Below are positions 27,145 to 39,197 of a stretch of 64,000 nucleotides of DNA, piece by piece. A model generated the notes under the pieces. It was not told the origin of the DNA, did no database searches, and worked only from the letters and a program-made list of their open reading frames with translations. Position numbers and translations under genes: made by a program. This stretch comes from Linnemannia elongata (lineage: Eukaryota; Mortierellomycota; Mortierellomycetes; Mortierellales; Mortierellaceae), in contig JAXBDG010000006.1 of NCBI GenBank assembly GCA_036320915.1, positions 2,757,761-2,821,760 of the forward strand. Reading direction: 5' to 3'. Numbering within the stretch: position 1 is the stretch's first letter; the number at the start of each line of letters is the position of its first letter.

Positions 27145-30100
27145 AAAAAAAAAAAACCAAAAAAAAACTCCCCCAATGGATGTTCAAAACAAGTAACTTA
27201 CACTTATGCAGAACTCGCGGGCGGCATCCCAAACGCGGATCACACGGGCATCACCACCAACCAACAGCGCGCCTCGTCCCTGTTGCCAGTCCGTGATGGT
27301 ACCAGTGCCCTTGCTGCTTGGAAGCATGTCTGTCAACACACGCCATGAAGTCACAATGTCCGTCTGGTTCTGCTCGTCGTATTTACGGTACAACCTCACC
27401 ACACCCTCGCCTATAGTGCCATAGCAAGATATGAAATATTCGTTAGAACGGCCCAAGCAGCGCATCACAAAACACCAAAACGAGCGACAAAGACATACCA
27501 GAGGCGACAAGAAGCATTGCAACATCTTCTTCGTTGATGAACTTGACGCTAGTGATCGATGTGCCCCTTGGGTTCGAGTTGGAGAATCGGTTCAATAATT
27601 GACCCTCCTTCCAGTTCCAGACACTATTCACCAAATATCACAATTCAAATATTAGAAGGCGGATTCATATTCATACAGTACACCGACCATTCGCGCCATA
27701 ATTGAATGCATACCTGAGATTTCTCTTGTCGTCGGCAATGACCATGTGTGGCTCGTAAGAATGCATCACCAAGTGCATCGCGGCTGATTCATTGTTCATC
27801 GACTGCACATTCGTATCCCATTTGCTGGAGCCTAAGAGCGTAGAGGGGAAATATTAGTAGTTGTTAGTTTTCAGTTCTTTCAGTATCAAGTACGAGTGAA
27901 ACGGACACAGAACCACAACGAATTATTACCAGCTTGCTCTCGTTGTGGATGGCACTCGTAGATGATCTTTTCGTTCCGCACACGGCGCCAGAGTCGTTCA
28001 TTATAGTTTACACTTCCTGGTTCATCGCCCTCAACACCCTAGAGAATTGAAGTGAATAATGTTGTAGTGAGTGAGAGGCTACAGCGTTAAGAGTACAAGC
28101 CAAGAAAAAATTATGCAGGTGGTGTTACCTTCATTTGCGGCTCCAAAAAGTACTCGCAGCACCAGTCGTAAAAGACCGAGTCCAGCTGAGGTCGAGCTTC
28201 CGGATGGTTAGGATCGGTGGATCCGTTCGTAGCTACTCCATATCCAGTCGCGGCACCGTTGGTGGGTGGCAGCTGAGCAAAGATAGGAGATGACTGAACG
28301 TAGCCAATATCGCCATGGACAGAGCGAGGCCGTGGAGCACCGCTTCCTGCAGATCGCGTCGATCCGTTGGCTCCGCCGCTGGATTGCCTGGAATCAGTCA
28401 CAGCACCATATCCTGAATCCTGAGCGGACCTTGCATTCGAAGCGGAAGAGTTGGCCGATCCCTGCTTTGAGCTTTCAGGGTTGGGGCTGCTCGAATAGCC
28501 AGGGATATAGTTCTTCAGCGTCACGGCAAGAGATGCTGATCGCTTCAGTGTGTTGGCCATCTTGGTCGCTGTCCTGTGGCTCAGGGTCGTGCTAGAGTAA
28601 GAGCGATCTGGACTAGACTGAGGCAGGTTCGACTGCTGAAGCGAGCCCATAGACGACGATGTGAGCGACTGAGACTTCAACGCATGTTGCTGCAGTGCCG
28701 GCGTCAGAGTCTGGGCAATGGGTCCGGAGAGAAGTTGGAAGTTGACATAGTCGACCAACTTGGATGCAGCTGTGGCAACGCCTCGATTCGAGTCAACAGA
28801 GAGGCAAAGGAGCGCTTTCCAGATGACCGAATAAACCGCCTGTTGACCAGTCTTGTCCTGTCGATCGTCCACAACCTTGAACTTTTGTTCCCGCTTGCCC
28901 GCCAACTGGTGCTCCGATGACAATAGCTCCGATGCGACCGTGACAAAAACGCTCAGGTGGTCAAATACCAGCGACGACAAAAAGATGACGAGCTCCTTGC
29001 GAACGATCGGAGAGGCATCGGTGGTGGCGACAAGAGCACTCATCGCCAGACTGTTCTGCAACTGGATCACCTGCTCGTTGTGGTCCAGGTTGCTGACAAA
29101 GGTCCCCAAAGACCACATGGCTGCCGCACGGACCTCTGGGATAGGATCAGACAGGATCATCGTCAACCGCTCATGGGCAAGAAGCTGAAGGCCGACACCC
29201 TTGGCCTCATTGTAGTTCTTCCAGAGCTGCCCGATGCACAAGCACGCCCATTGTCTCAAGAGATGATCACCGTCTGCCACATGGGTGAGACAGTACTGGA
29301 TGACTTGCTGTTTCAAACAAGCTTGCTGTCCTTGTGGGAAATCGCGGCAGAACGTGGCGAGAATGAATGCGCACATGGCACGGTGCTCGGACACATTCCG
29401 GAGAGGCATGCCCGCATTGACGCCCAAAATTCCAACAAAGTAAACAAATCCACTGTCCTTGAGCAAGTCGTTCTGGAAGGATCTGTCCACAGCCAAAAGT
29501 CGCGCCCAAATAAAGACCAAGACCGGTTTGAGATCAGCAGCTGGACTTTGGAGGAGCTTGAGGACATAAGGAGAGATACCGACCGCCAGGGCATGATTGA
29601 CAGCCCAGGGTCCGAGATCCAAGAACTGACTCAGGAGGAGAAGGGCCCGAAGACGATGAACTTGACTCAGCAACACTTGGAGCACAATCGCCAGCTGCTC
29701 TGGTGCCTCATGCGAAGGACTGCCATGGCCCAGCCAGACCTCAAACGCCATCAGTTGCTCAGTGAAGAACATGCTCGGCTGGTACTCTACAGGCGACGCG
29801 CTTCCTTCCGACTGGAGTAAGGCCGGCAATTGGGCAAGACACATGTCGAGGGCAAGGTCCCAAGAGTCCCACATGGGGTGCTGGTGTGTTGGGGGTAATG
29901 CTGGGGAAGACATGGGCGTGCACTTCTGAGATCGCATGATGCGGTCGGCCAGCAGGTAGTTGCGGAATAATGCGGCCACCATGAGATCTTGTCTGAATAA
30001 TGTCTTGAACAAGTCGCGAGAGAGGACGTTCCATGCGATCGTATCCGTGATGGATGTAAAGATCCAATTGAGCTCTCCAAGTGGGGTTCTGCGATCGTTC

Positions 30101-31320
30101 AGCTTTCCTGGAATTCGAGTGACCATGTCGACAGTGACGTTGTGCAGAAGAGGGTGTTGGAGGACAAACCAACGAAGAGCAATCTCGATGGGTGTGGTCA
30201 GACAGGCTGTAAAGATATCGGCGGGAAGGTCAGGGTTCATGGGCAGCCATTCATCGGGTCCACAGGCGGCCAGTTGGATGCAATCTCGGAGAGGGGGTGC
30301 GGGGACAGTTCCTGGAGGTTGAGGTGTTGCCTGCTTGGCGGCATCCATGTCGCGTTTTTCGGCAAAGCGGTTGAAGGAGAGGAGGATGTTTCCTGCGGCG
30401 GAGCAGTCGTAGACGTAGATACAGGGCGATCCAAGCCAGCTCTGGAGATCCAACAAGGACACGGGTATATATTGGGTATAGTTTTTGTTGAAGACCCAAA
30501 TCTCGCCGCTGGACGTTGGTTTGGGAACTCCGTGTCCGTTGTAGTGAAAGAGGATGCGCTCCTCCTTGGCGTTGCGTCTCAACACGCAGCACAACTTCTT
30601 AGTGTCCTCCATCGAGGGATCCAGCGCAGCCTTGTAACGGGCACGGGGCTGCCACACCTCATACTGAGCCTGAAGCGCCTTTCCAATATTTTCCAGCGAT
30701 TTTGGGACAGGGAGGAGAAAGGGGTCGATCCAAGCCTCGAGTTTGGCGCAGGGGTTAGTCTTTACGACATCTGGGGGGTCGATGCCGATGTTGAGGCAGA
30801 GGACTAGGGCGACCGAAATGGTCTTGAGCTTTTCGCGCATACGCCAGTCCTGGAGTGGGTCCCATTCCCTGAGGGTGATTTCTGCATCGTGTCCTGTAGT
30901 GACCTCGTGTCGCTTATCGGTGTAGAACATGTAATACACGTGCTCGGGGGGGAGGCCATTCTCGTCAAAGTCGAGTTCGAAGCCATGGCGGAAAAGGTAG
31001 GACTCGTCTTCGTCCACGTCGCCGTCGAGGATTTCGCCCTGTCTCCTGAAGCCATCTCGGATATCTCGGATGATCGCCTCGGTGTCGTCTTCCTGTTCGT
31101 TGGCAGAGTTCATGCCGGCATTGACAAGCGTGCTGTTGGTGCTTCGTGCGTCGTCGTTGTTGTCGTTATCGTTCTGTCTTGGCCGCATCCTTTGTGTGGT
31201 CGGTCTCCAGAACTTTTCACTGTCAGATTGTCCGTCACACGCCTCGATGTCCTGGAATGTGAGCTTTCGTTGGCTATCGGATATGAGGAAGAAGCGCAAT
31301 GGGTCAGCTTGTAGAGTCAT
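26316..31320 (-). CDS. KOG1: Raptor / KOG1, TORC1 scaffold, 8 exons
   Basis: Exons on the minus strand: 31320-28129, 28038-27930, 27831-27714, 27623-27499, 27410-27202, 26996-26662, 26559-26316. The first is 1064 codons. I list seven coding segments here, totalling 1443 residues (human 1335, yeast 1557). The N-terminal caspase-like RNC domain holds SVALVLCLNIGIDPPDVVKT, WQPRARYKAALDPS, LRRNAKEERILFHYNGHGVP (about 257) and YVYDCSAAGN (about 300). HEAT/armadillo repeats follow, then a Ser-rich linker. A C-terminal WD40 propeller is spread over the short exons (VSGSVDGTIKVWDVRQ, LGFHPHEYVFGVGGDDGW), and the protein ends in a polyQ stretch. Raptor presents substrates to TOR kinase. The frame extends to an ATG at 31431; the start at 31320 was preferred because the extra 37 residues are hydrophobic and unlike the family. 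Confidence 0.95.
27113..27142. repeat. poly(A) tract, 30 nt, in a Raptor intron
   Basis: A 30-nt A run followed by interrupted A/C-A stretches to about 27168 inside the intron between exons 27410-27202 and 26996-26662. On the transcript it is U-rich. It sits close to the splice donor and leaves the acceptor intact. Confidence 0.9.
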
Positions 31321-32612
31321 GACTTGCAATAAGCTGAAGTTGTTGTATTGTGACTTTATGAACACGCGCAGTGTATATGTAATGATAAGGCGAAGCAGCA
31401 GCGGGACTCTTTTTTTTTCTTTACTATGCATTACCTCAAAGGATGCTTTTTTTATTTTTTTTTTTTGAGTGAAGGTATTTGTTATTCGTAAAACGCTCAG
31501 CGTGATAGTGTTGGCGTTATTCTTTCGTTATATAATATATTTTTGGGGGGTTTTATGAATGAAGCTGCGGATGGAAAAAGTAGAAGAGGAGGAGGAGGAG
31601 GGGAGTGAGTGATGGGAGAGTGAGAGCATAGCGACGGACATGCTGCTGACAAGCAAGACAACTCGTGAAAAAAGAACGACACCAGAGAACAGTCCAAATC
31701 GAATTGAAAGAAGATAACGACACGGTATGATATCTGGTCGCATATGCTGTATTCAGATCGGTCGGATAATTTTTGCTGGGTTGTGCCGTCTGGGGGCAAA
31801 CGAACAAGAAGACGAAAGGTGTTAGAGAAGAAAATAAAGTAACCAGCCGAACAAAAAAATGGTTCCATGGGTGGGTGCTACAGGATCGAGCCGCTTTGTC
31901 TTTTTTTCATATTCACGCATTCTCTATCTCGCTGTTTGGTTGGTGAAGAAACACGTAGACATCTGGGCCATTGACTGAACATGGAAGACAGGAAAGACAA
32001 GGCAATTCAAGCAGCAACACGATCAGAGCCACTGAGGTTAGAGTAGTGTAGAAAGTCATTGAAAAAAAAAAAATGAAAAGAAAAAACCAAAAAGATATAG
32101 ATATGAGGTATGAGCTGATGTTGGCTGAAATGAAAAAAAAAAAAAAATAGAGCAACAGACAAAGACAAAGGATATCAATAGGCAATGTTGACCGGACCTG
32201 AGTTCATTGTAAATGGTGGTGAGACCGCGATTAACGGACAAGACCGGCCTTAGCGGGCATAGTTCATTATCTTTGCTTTGTCACTTTTCATTGCACCCTC
32301 TCATATCACCTCACCTCATTTTTCACTTTGCAAGAAAAAAGTAAAATAAAAAAGTGAGCTGAGCTGGAGGGGAGCAGAAAGGGCGATGTTTGAGCGGGAG
32401 AGAGGGTACTCTGAGAATTGATCCGACCGAGTAAAGGAGAGGGAGCCAAGACAGACTCATAGAAAGACTCATCGACAGAGAGAGACAGGCACACAGGGAC
32501 ACTGCCCCAAAAAAGATGATGCACATAGCTCTGAATGACCTTTCTACGCTTTTTCTTGACTTTGTATTTGCTTGCACGCTCTATTACTCTGTCATTCAGA
32601 CACGGAAGCAGC

Positions 32613-32646
<34 letters not shown>

Positions 32647-33814
32647 GTCGATCGAATCCTTTTTCGTCGCTCTGACAGTCTGTGGTCAAGCAGAAATAGA
32701 ACTTGACTATGGCGCGATACGAAAATAAAAAATAATGATGTGTGAGTCCTCAAAATGACAAGGCGGCTTGATGGGGGGAAAGGAAGAAGAGAAGGAGTCA
32801 GGGGCCAATTGGGTCTTTCAACCACAGGGGTGCCGTATCGTCTTTTATTTTTTATTTTCGTATCGGCCAATTTTTTTTGTTGTTTTCCCCAAAAAACGGA
32901 CAAGGGCAAAGGAGTTTGGTTGAACTGAAAGGGGAGAGGGAAAAGAGAACCCACCACCCACCACTTTTTTTTTTTTTTTTCTTTTTTTTTTTTCAGAGAA
33001 GGAACCAATCGACAGGTGTGTCCATGGGCACCCAACTCTAAAGAGAGAAAGGAGTCTTGCAATATGAACAAAGACAGTCTATCGATAAGTGACAAAAGAA
33101 CAGCGCATCGTTTATCAAGTAAAAAGGGTTGGGTTCAGTTCAGTTGGGTCGTCAGTCAGTCAGTCTATGAGTAAGGTTGCCTCTGAATTTATTTTTGTTG
33201 AGACTTGTGAATGGCCAGTATTCACCGTAGTTGTTCCTGTTCATATCATTGTTATTCCCTCTGCCCGTCAGTCCATCAGTCCATCTGTTCGTAATTCTCA
33301 TAGTTCACTATTGTCTGTTCGCTGTTTGCTGTTAGCTGTTGGTCCGTTATCCAATGGACCCCTCCCCCCCAATTGCTCATAATTCCAACAAAGTCAACGA
33401 CGACCCACCCAATTCCACCCAACCCAACCCAACTCACCCAACCCACGGAGCAAAAAAAGAAGTAAAAAAATAACCGTTCACTCGGCCTACATGGGTCATT
33501 GTTGTCTGTGTCTGTGTGTATATGTGTATATGATGAGAATGAGTCCCTTGCTTTTGTTTTTTTTTCTCCGTCCGTTACTTCGTTTGAATTGATTCCTTGA
33601 CCCATCTCCCCAACCATCGTTTGTTATCAGTGCGCACCTCCACCATCCATCACCAACCATCGACGACCCAAATAATCACCTCGCATAAAAACCCCCCTCC
33701 CCTTCTGCTTCCCTTTTTCTCTTCTCTTTTCTTCTTCTTCTTCACTTCTCTCTTCACTCCCTACTTTTATCTCCTACTCTCTCTTCCTCCTCGTACTCTA
33801 ATATCTATTCTAAC
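31321..33814. other. Large intergenic region between divergent Raptor and YHM2
   Basis: About 2.5 kb without a supported gene. The Raptor-proximal part (31560-31680) is GA-rich on the plus strand, so CT-rich on the Raptor strand. The YHM2-proximal part (33690-33810) is CT-rich on the plus strand. Between them lie A/T homopolymers (32614-32644, 31 A; 32964-32980 and neighbours) and a stretch of repeated Thr-Gln-Pro-like ACCCAACCCA motifs near 33400-33440. All open frames here are short and of low complexity. Confidence 0.6.
32614..32644. repeat. poly(A) tract, 31 nt
   Basis: An uninterrupted A run in the Raptor-YHM2 intergenic region, flanked by GAAGCAGCC and GTGTCG. No body of a retroelement was recognised next to it. 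Confidence 0.9.
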
Positions 33815-35906
33815 ATGACTGTCGCTGTTGCCTCAACCGCCATCCCTGGCGCCACCGCCACCAAGAAAAAGGTCAACTTTGCCAACCTTGGCGTCGGTGC
33901 TGCCATGAACATGTTCGAGGTCACCACCCTCGGCCAGCCCTTCGAGGTCATCAAGACCCACCTCGCCGCCAACCGTCAGGACAACATGGCCACCGCCTTC
34001 AAGAAAATCTACCAGCGTGGTGGCATCGCTGGCTTCTATCAAGGGTACGTCTCTCTTCTCTTCTCTTCTCGTCTCTTCTCTTCTTTTTCTATCTTTCTCT
34101 TTTTTATTTTATTTTATTTCAGTGACTTGGTACAACTTGGCGTGATGCAGAGAGTCATAAACGAAGGAAAGATGAGCCTAAAAGAGAATGAACGAATGGA
34201 GAGATGGACAACGAGTAGTGAGTGTGGCCTGTTGTGCTGGCTGAGTGGGCGGAGCTTGTTGGGTTGCGGATTGCACTTGACTAAGTGTAGCAGAGAGACC
34301 CTTTTGTTGGTAAAGATAAACCCAGACGGGGTTTGGATGGGGCAGACAGGGTGGTGCCACCATCTTCCGGGTACTCCGTATCTCTCCTCTCGTTCTCTCT
34401 CTCTCTATCTATACGCGTTCTCTTTCTGTCTCTGTGACTGGGGTTGGAACTTGGAAGGGAGTAACACCTCCTTCGACTAGAACTAGACTTGATTGACGAC
34501 TCCTACGACTACTCAGGATGCAACGGCAACAGTAGCAACAGCGGATAGACATGGACACTTGGTCAATGAACACTGGACGCAGCAACCATAAAGCCTTGAA
34601 AACATCCTGGACACTTATTCTCCTTCCGGACTTGACTCGGGAAACGTATGACGTGGACGATCATCAGGATGGAGCTTTTCTTTTTTTCTTCTCAGCCTTT
34701 TTCTTTTATCAAACGACACTCAGCCGAAAGTAACCGACACAACACATACGATAAGTAAAGCAGAACCAGTCAAGACAAATCTGATGCAATTGACAGTCGA
34801 CAACAGGGGATATCGAGGATCCAAAGGGCACTACCGATGAACTCATACATTACATCCCGAAAAATGAGATCCGGAAAGGCGACAAAAGGAAACAGCAGAG
34901 CAGAATAGAGCAGGAAGAGGGGGAGGGGTGACCATTGATGTTGTTGTGCGTGGGATCTGTGGGAGCAATTTTACTTTTACTGTGTGTGTTTCCATGCAAT
35001 GTCAAGTGTTTCTCTGTGCCTGTCTCTGTGTGGAGAGGACCGGAGGAAGGAGGCATTGTTTCTGGTTGATTGCCCAGGCGACCAATATTTCTTTCTTTCA
35101 TTTTCATATGACATGAAAACCAACTCCCTTTCCTCCCTCCTTGTACCATATCTCTGTGACTAATCACATCTCGTCCATTTTATTTGTTTATTTACATCGA
35201 TGCAAATAGAATGATCCCTTGGGCCTGGATTGAGGCGAGCACAAAGGGCGCCGTGTTGATCTTTGCCGCCGGAGAGATCGAGTACGTCGCCTTGAACTCT
35301 GGCATCTCGCCCTTTGCCGCCGGTCTCGTTGGAGGTATGGGAGGTGGTCTTGCCCAGGCTTACACCACAATGGGATTCTGCACATTCATGAAGACCGTCG
35401 AGATCACCCGTCACAAGGCCACCGGCCCCAACGTCTCGACCTTTGCCGTCGCCTCAGAGATCTTCAAGCGCGAGGGTATCCGTGGTATCAACAAGGGTGT
35501 CAACGCCGTCGCTGTCCGTCAGTGCACCAACTGGGGTTCCCGTCTCGGTCTCTCCCGTCTCGCCGAGGAGACCATTCGCAAGTTCCGTGGCTCAGAGTCC
35601 TCACACTTGCCCCTCACCGCCTGGGAAAAGATTGCTGCCTCGGCCATCGGTGGAGGTCTCTCGATCTGGAACCAGCCCATCGAGGTCATTCGTGTCGAGA
35701 TGCAGTCCCAGCTCAAGACCGCAGGACGCCCAGAGAAGATGACCATCGCTAACTGTGCTCGCTGGATCTGGCAGACAAACGGCTTGAAGGGCTTCTACCG
35801 TGGCTCCGTCCCCCGTTTCGGTCTCGGCATGTGGCAGACTATCTGCATGGTCGCTGGAGGAGATGCCCTCAAGAAGTTTGTCAACGAAAAGTACGCCAAG
35901 CACTAA
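33815..35906 (+). CDS. YHM2: Mitochondrial citrate/oxoglutarate carrier, Yhm2 type
   Basis: Exons 33815-34044 and 35210-35906 join in frame (GG|A) to 308 residues, close to yeast Yhm2 (314). It is a mitochondrial carrier family protein with the P-x-[DE]-x-x-[RK] signatures PFEVIK in repeat 1 and PIEVIR in repeat 3. The middle repeat is diverged (MGFCTFMKTVEITRHK), as in Yhm2. WAWIEASTKG and INKGVNAVAVRQCTNWGSR are further family blocks. The carrier exchanges citrate for 2-oxoglutarate across the inner membrane and supports NADPH shuttling and acetyl-CoA supply. It is preceded by a CT-rich leader. The single intron is 1165 nt, exceptionally long here. A high share of C-ending codons suggests strong expression. 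Confidence 0.92.
34045..35209 (+). other. Long YHM2 intron
   Basis: A 1165-nt intron (GTACGT...AAATAG) in an otherwise compact gene. It begins with TCTTCTCT repeats and contains no recognisable RNA gene or conserved frame. Its length resembles that of a 5' regulatory intron in a highly expressed gene, which is inference. Confidence 0.7.
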
Positions 35907-36710
35907 GTACTCGACACACCTTTTTCTCTCCTCTAGATACCCCTTCTCTTTCTCTTTCCACTTTTTTGACGTCTTTTTGCTTTTATTCTATTGCGTCGTC
36001 TTTTTTTTTCTTTTTTGTTTGTTTGCTCTACTCCAAACTCCTTCCTCTCTCTCATCCACCTGTATATCTATCCTTTTCTTTTCTTCCTTCGACCCCACAT
36101 CCCCCGCACTCTTTCAATTACCTCTCTTGGAAGGAGAAGAATGCTCATGCCCCTCCACATAATAAAAAAATGGCCTTTCCTTGGTTCACCATTCTTTTCA
36201 AACAAACACAAGAAGGCACGACCACAAACACAAACACAAACGAACAAACAAAAACCCACAGACAGAGTGAATGCATAAACATGTGCCTGTCCCTGTCCCT
36301 GTACAATCTTTACTCTCTTTATCCCTCGATTCTTTTGATGGATAACGTTCAGCGCTAAACAGACCCTAACAACCATGGAATACCATTGGTCATAAAAGCC
36401 GTCAACAGTCATCAAATCTTGACCACGCAAGTCGAGTTTTGACCATGTCATGTTGGGTAATGATATCACTGTCTAAATATCCATAGGCTCGCGTACTTGC
36501 GCTCGGATTCTTTTGCGCCACTTTGAAAAAAAAAAGAGGACACAATAGGATGTAACGGACAGAAAGGTTGTTAATGCAAAAGGTGTGTTGTTGTTGTATT
36601 ATGATGATGTTCAGATTCAATGCTAATAAGGCTCGCATTCCATACGTCCAAGAAGCGAGCCCTTGTGTTTTCTTTTTTTTTACTACGTTCTCAAAATCTC
36701 TTGACCTTTT
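35907..36710. other. Convergent 3' region of YHM2 and PWP1
   Basis: CT-rich to about 36130, then low-complexity ACAAACA repeats near 36220-36250. No coding frame, RNA gene or long homopolymer is supported. Confidence 0.5.
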
Positions 36711-38712
36711 TTAAACGTCCTCGCCACTCTCCTCCTCCTCATAATCACTCTCGGCAATGTCGTCCATATCAATATCGGCACCATCCATCTCCTCCTCAGA
36801 CTCGGGCTCGTCATCATCAGGCATGGCAACGACCTTCTCCTTCTCTGCCTTGGAGCTGGCAACAATGACCGAGCGGCCCTCAAAGGCTCTCCTCACACCG
36901 GCGTTGGTGGCTATGTCCCAGATGTTGACCTTGCCTGCTGATCCTGCCATGGCCAAGTTGAAGGGTGCATCGGGGCAGAAGGTCACTGAAAAGACCTGGC
37001 CGATATCAGACTTCACCTGACGACTCGTCACCATCGAAGGACGGTTCTCGTTCACATCCCAGACCTTGACGGATCCATCTGTCGATCCTGTCACAATGCA
37101 TCCGCGGACAGTCGTGTTGACATCCATGGCCGACACGGCCTTGTCGTGGGCGTGCAGTCTGAAGACGGGCTGGGCTCCTCCTGTGCGACCATCAAAGTAC
37201 TGAACCATACCATCATCCGTCGAGACGTAGAAGCAGTTGGCATCATGGGGGTCCCAGCGCAAGCACTCGACATCTGCCTGGAGCTTCCATGTGGCACGGG
37301 CATCTGGGGCGCGTGAGTCGAAAACGACCACTGTCTTGTCGTAAGATCCAGTCACAAGAGCAGTCGATTCGATGGGGTTCCATGCCAATGCCTGGACCTT
37401 GTCTGTGTGGTGGTTGAAAGAGTGGGCGCACTGCTGTGTCGTCAAATCCCACAGCTTGACAGTAGTGTCTGCTGAGGCCGAGGCCAAAATGTTGCGATGC
37501 TGCTTGTTCCATGCAAGCGCCATCACCGCATCCGTGTGATATTCATTGTTCGCCTTCTGTTTGATTGAAAATATTAATTAAAAGAAACAAATTGCACATT
37601 CCAAGTTAGTTATCATTGTGTAGGATATAAAAAACAGCTCATGTCAGTTGAGAGAGAAAAAAAAAAAGAACCACAGAACCCATCAAGAAAACACGCATAC
37701 ATTCATCAAAAGTTGGCGATGAACAAGTTAAACGATGACAAAAGGATGAAAGGGTATGAAAAAGACGAGTTTACCTTGGACTTTTTGGCACCCTTCTTCT
37801 TTTTGGTCTTGTCTTGTGCTCCCAAGACGGCATCGGGGTACATGTTATCGACGGTATCCAGATCCCAAATCTCAATCTCAGGGTCAAAGGTACCAACGGC
37901 AACATAGTTTCCAGGTCCCTCAACAGCACTCTTGCGACCCACACGGAAATCGAGCCATTCCAAGCAAAGAGGGAAGGCGGGGAGCATGATATCGTGGTGG
38001 ACATACATGTTGCCCTCGTTCTCCTCGGACTCGTCGTAAAGGTAGACCTCCAAGTGCGAAATATCGTCCTCTGTCTTTGCTGCGAGCAACAAGTTGTCGG
38101 TTGCCTGGATCATGAGATCCTCCTGGTCCTCGTCTTCCTCGTCGCGCAACGTGATGTATGGATCCTCGCGGTTAGAAGTGTAGTATGTCAATCCCTTCAA
38201 GTTACTGAAAATGTTGGCCTCTATTAAGTCATTGGGGGGGGGGTAAGTGATCGAATGAAAACGTCAGGAATAACCTTCAACAATGGCGATCAACTGGAGC
38301 AGAGCAGAGTAACAAAAACAGGAAAGTACCTTGTGCCTGGGGCTTCTCCTCATCATAGTCGTCCAAGTTGTACTCTGAAAGCTCTGGGTTGGCTTCGCTG
38401 ATAGTCTCAACAGCCATTCCATTGGCCCTAATTGACAGTAAAACAAGGACTATTAGATGGATGATCCTAGTGAGTCCTGCTTTTGCTTTCTGCCAATATT
38501 CCCTTCGAAGTATTGATGGTTCCAGCATGGCAAGTTGCAAAAAAAACGTACTCGTTCTCGGCCCTTTGAGCGGCGGCGAGCTCCTCCTTGGCGTCTGCGA
38601 GGTGCTGGGCGGCAAATTCGTTGATGCGCTTGAACTCTTTCTCATCGAGGTCGTATTTGTCAGGCCTGGCCTGGGCGGCACCTCTGCGGACCCATTGCAA
38701 CGCGGAAATCAT
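36711..38712 (-). CDS. PWP1: Periodic tryptophan protein 1 (WD40, ribosome biogenesis)
   Basis: Exons on the minus strand: 38712-38552, 38427-38330, 38220-37775, 37556-36711. They join in frame to 516 residues (human about 501, yeast 576). The start MISALQWVRRGAAQARPDKY is the family N-terminus. An acidic segment precedes a WD40 propeller. VAVGTFDPEIEIWDL and a Lys-rich KTKKKKGAKKSK loop lie at the end of exon 3. WD repeats in exon 4 include ILASASADTTVKLWDL, ALVTGSYDKTVVVFDSR and CIVTGSTDGSVKVWDV. The C-terminus is acidic (DDDEPESEEEMDGADIDMDD). Pwp1 is a nucleolar factor for 5.8S/25S rRNA maturation; in animals it also links mTOR to rDNA transcription. Confidence 0.95.
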
Positions 38713-38954
38713 GATGGTCTATGTGTATCTGTTTTGTCAACAATATGGAGTGTCAGGGCACAACTGTGAGTTCTTTTGAAGAAAGTTGTCGGTCGGAGTG
38801 AAGGGTTGAGAGGGTGAGACTGTCGAAGACAGGCACTTACAAGGAGTGTATGAAGGAGAGCAGAGGGAGAAGTTGTGCGAAGGGTTGAATGCGACAAAAA
38901 GGGTGGTGATGGAGGGGTATGCGAGAAGGGGAGGGAGAAAGAGAGTGAAGAAGG

Positions 38955-38987
<33 letters not shown>

Positions 38988-39197
38988 TGATGCGGACCAC
39001 CAAAAAAGAAACAAAAAAAAGTTGAGCAGAGACTTGACCAGGTTCACAAAGGTGCATGGATGGGGCACAGAGATAATATCGAGCACCAAAAAAAAAAAAA
39101 AAAAGATAAAAACAAGCTAAGCCACTTTTGTGACAACTTTATTTTCTTGTTTGAATTGGAGTCAATGAATGGTTACACCCACACATCACACAATAGA
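38713..39197. other. Intergenic between PWP1 start and oxidoreductase 3' end
   Basis: Upstream of PWP1, GA-rich on the plus strand (38900-38955), then 31 A at 38955-38985 and a second run of 16 A near 39089-39104. No gene is supported. Both A runs read as poly(T) on the strand of the two flanking minus-strand genes. Confidence 0.6.

Noticed and set aside
28957..29820. Plus-strand open frame of 287 codons opposite Raptor
   Set aside because: It lies fully antisense to the HEAT region of a clearly identified gene and has no family features of its own.
31321..31431. 37-residue N-terminal extension of Raptor
   Set aside because: In frame, but hydrophobic and unlike Raptor N-termini. Kept as an alternative start only.
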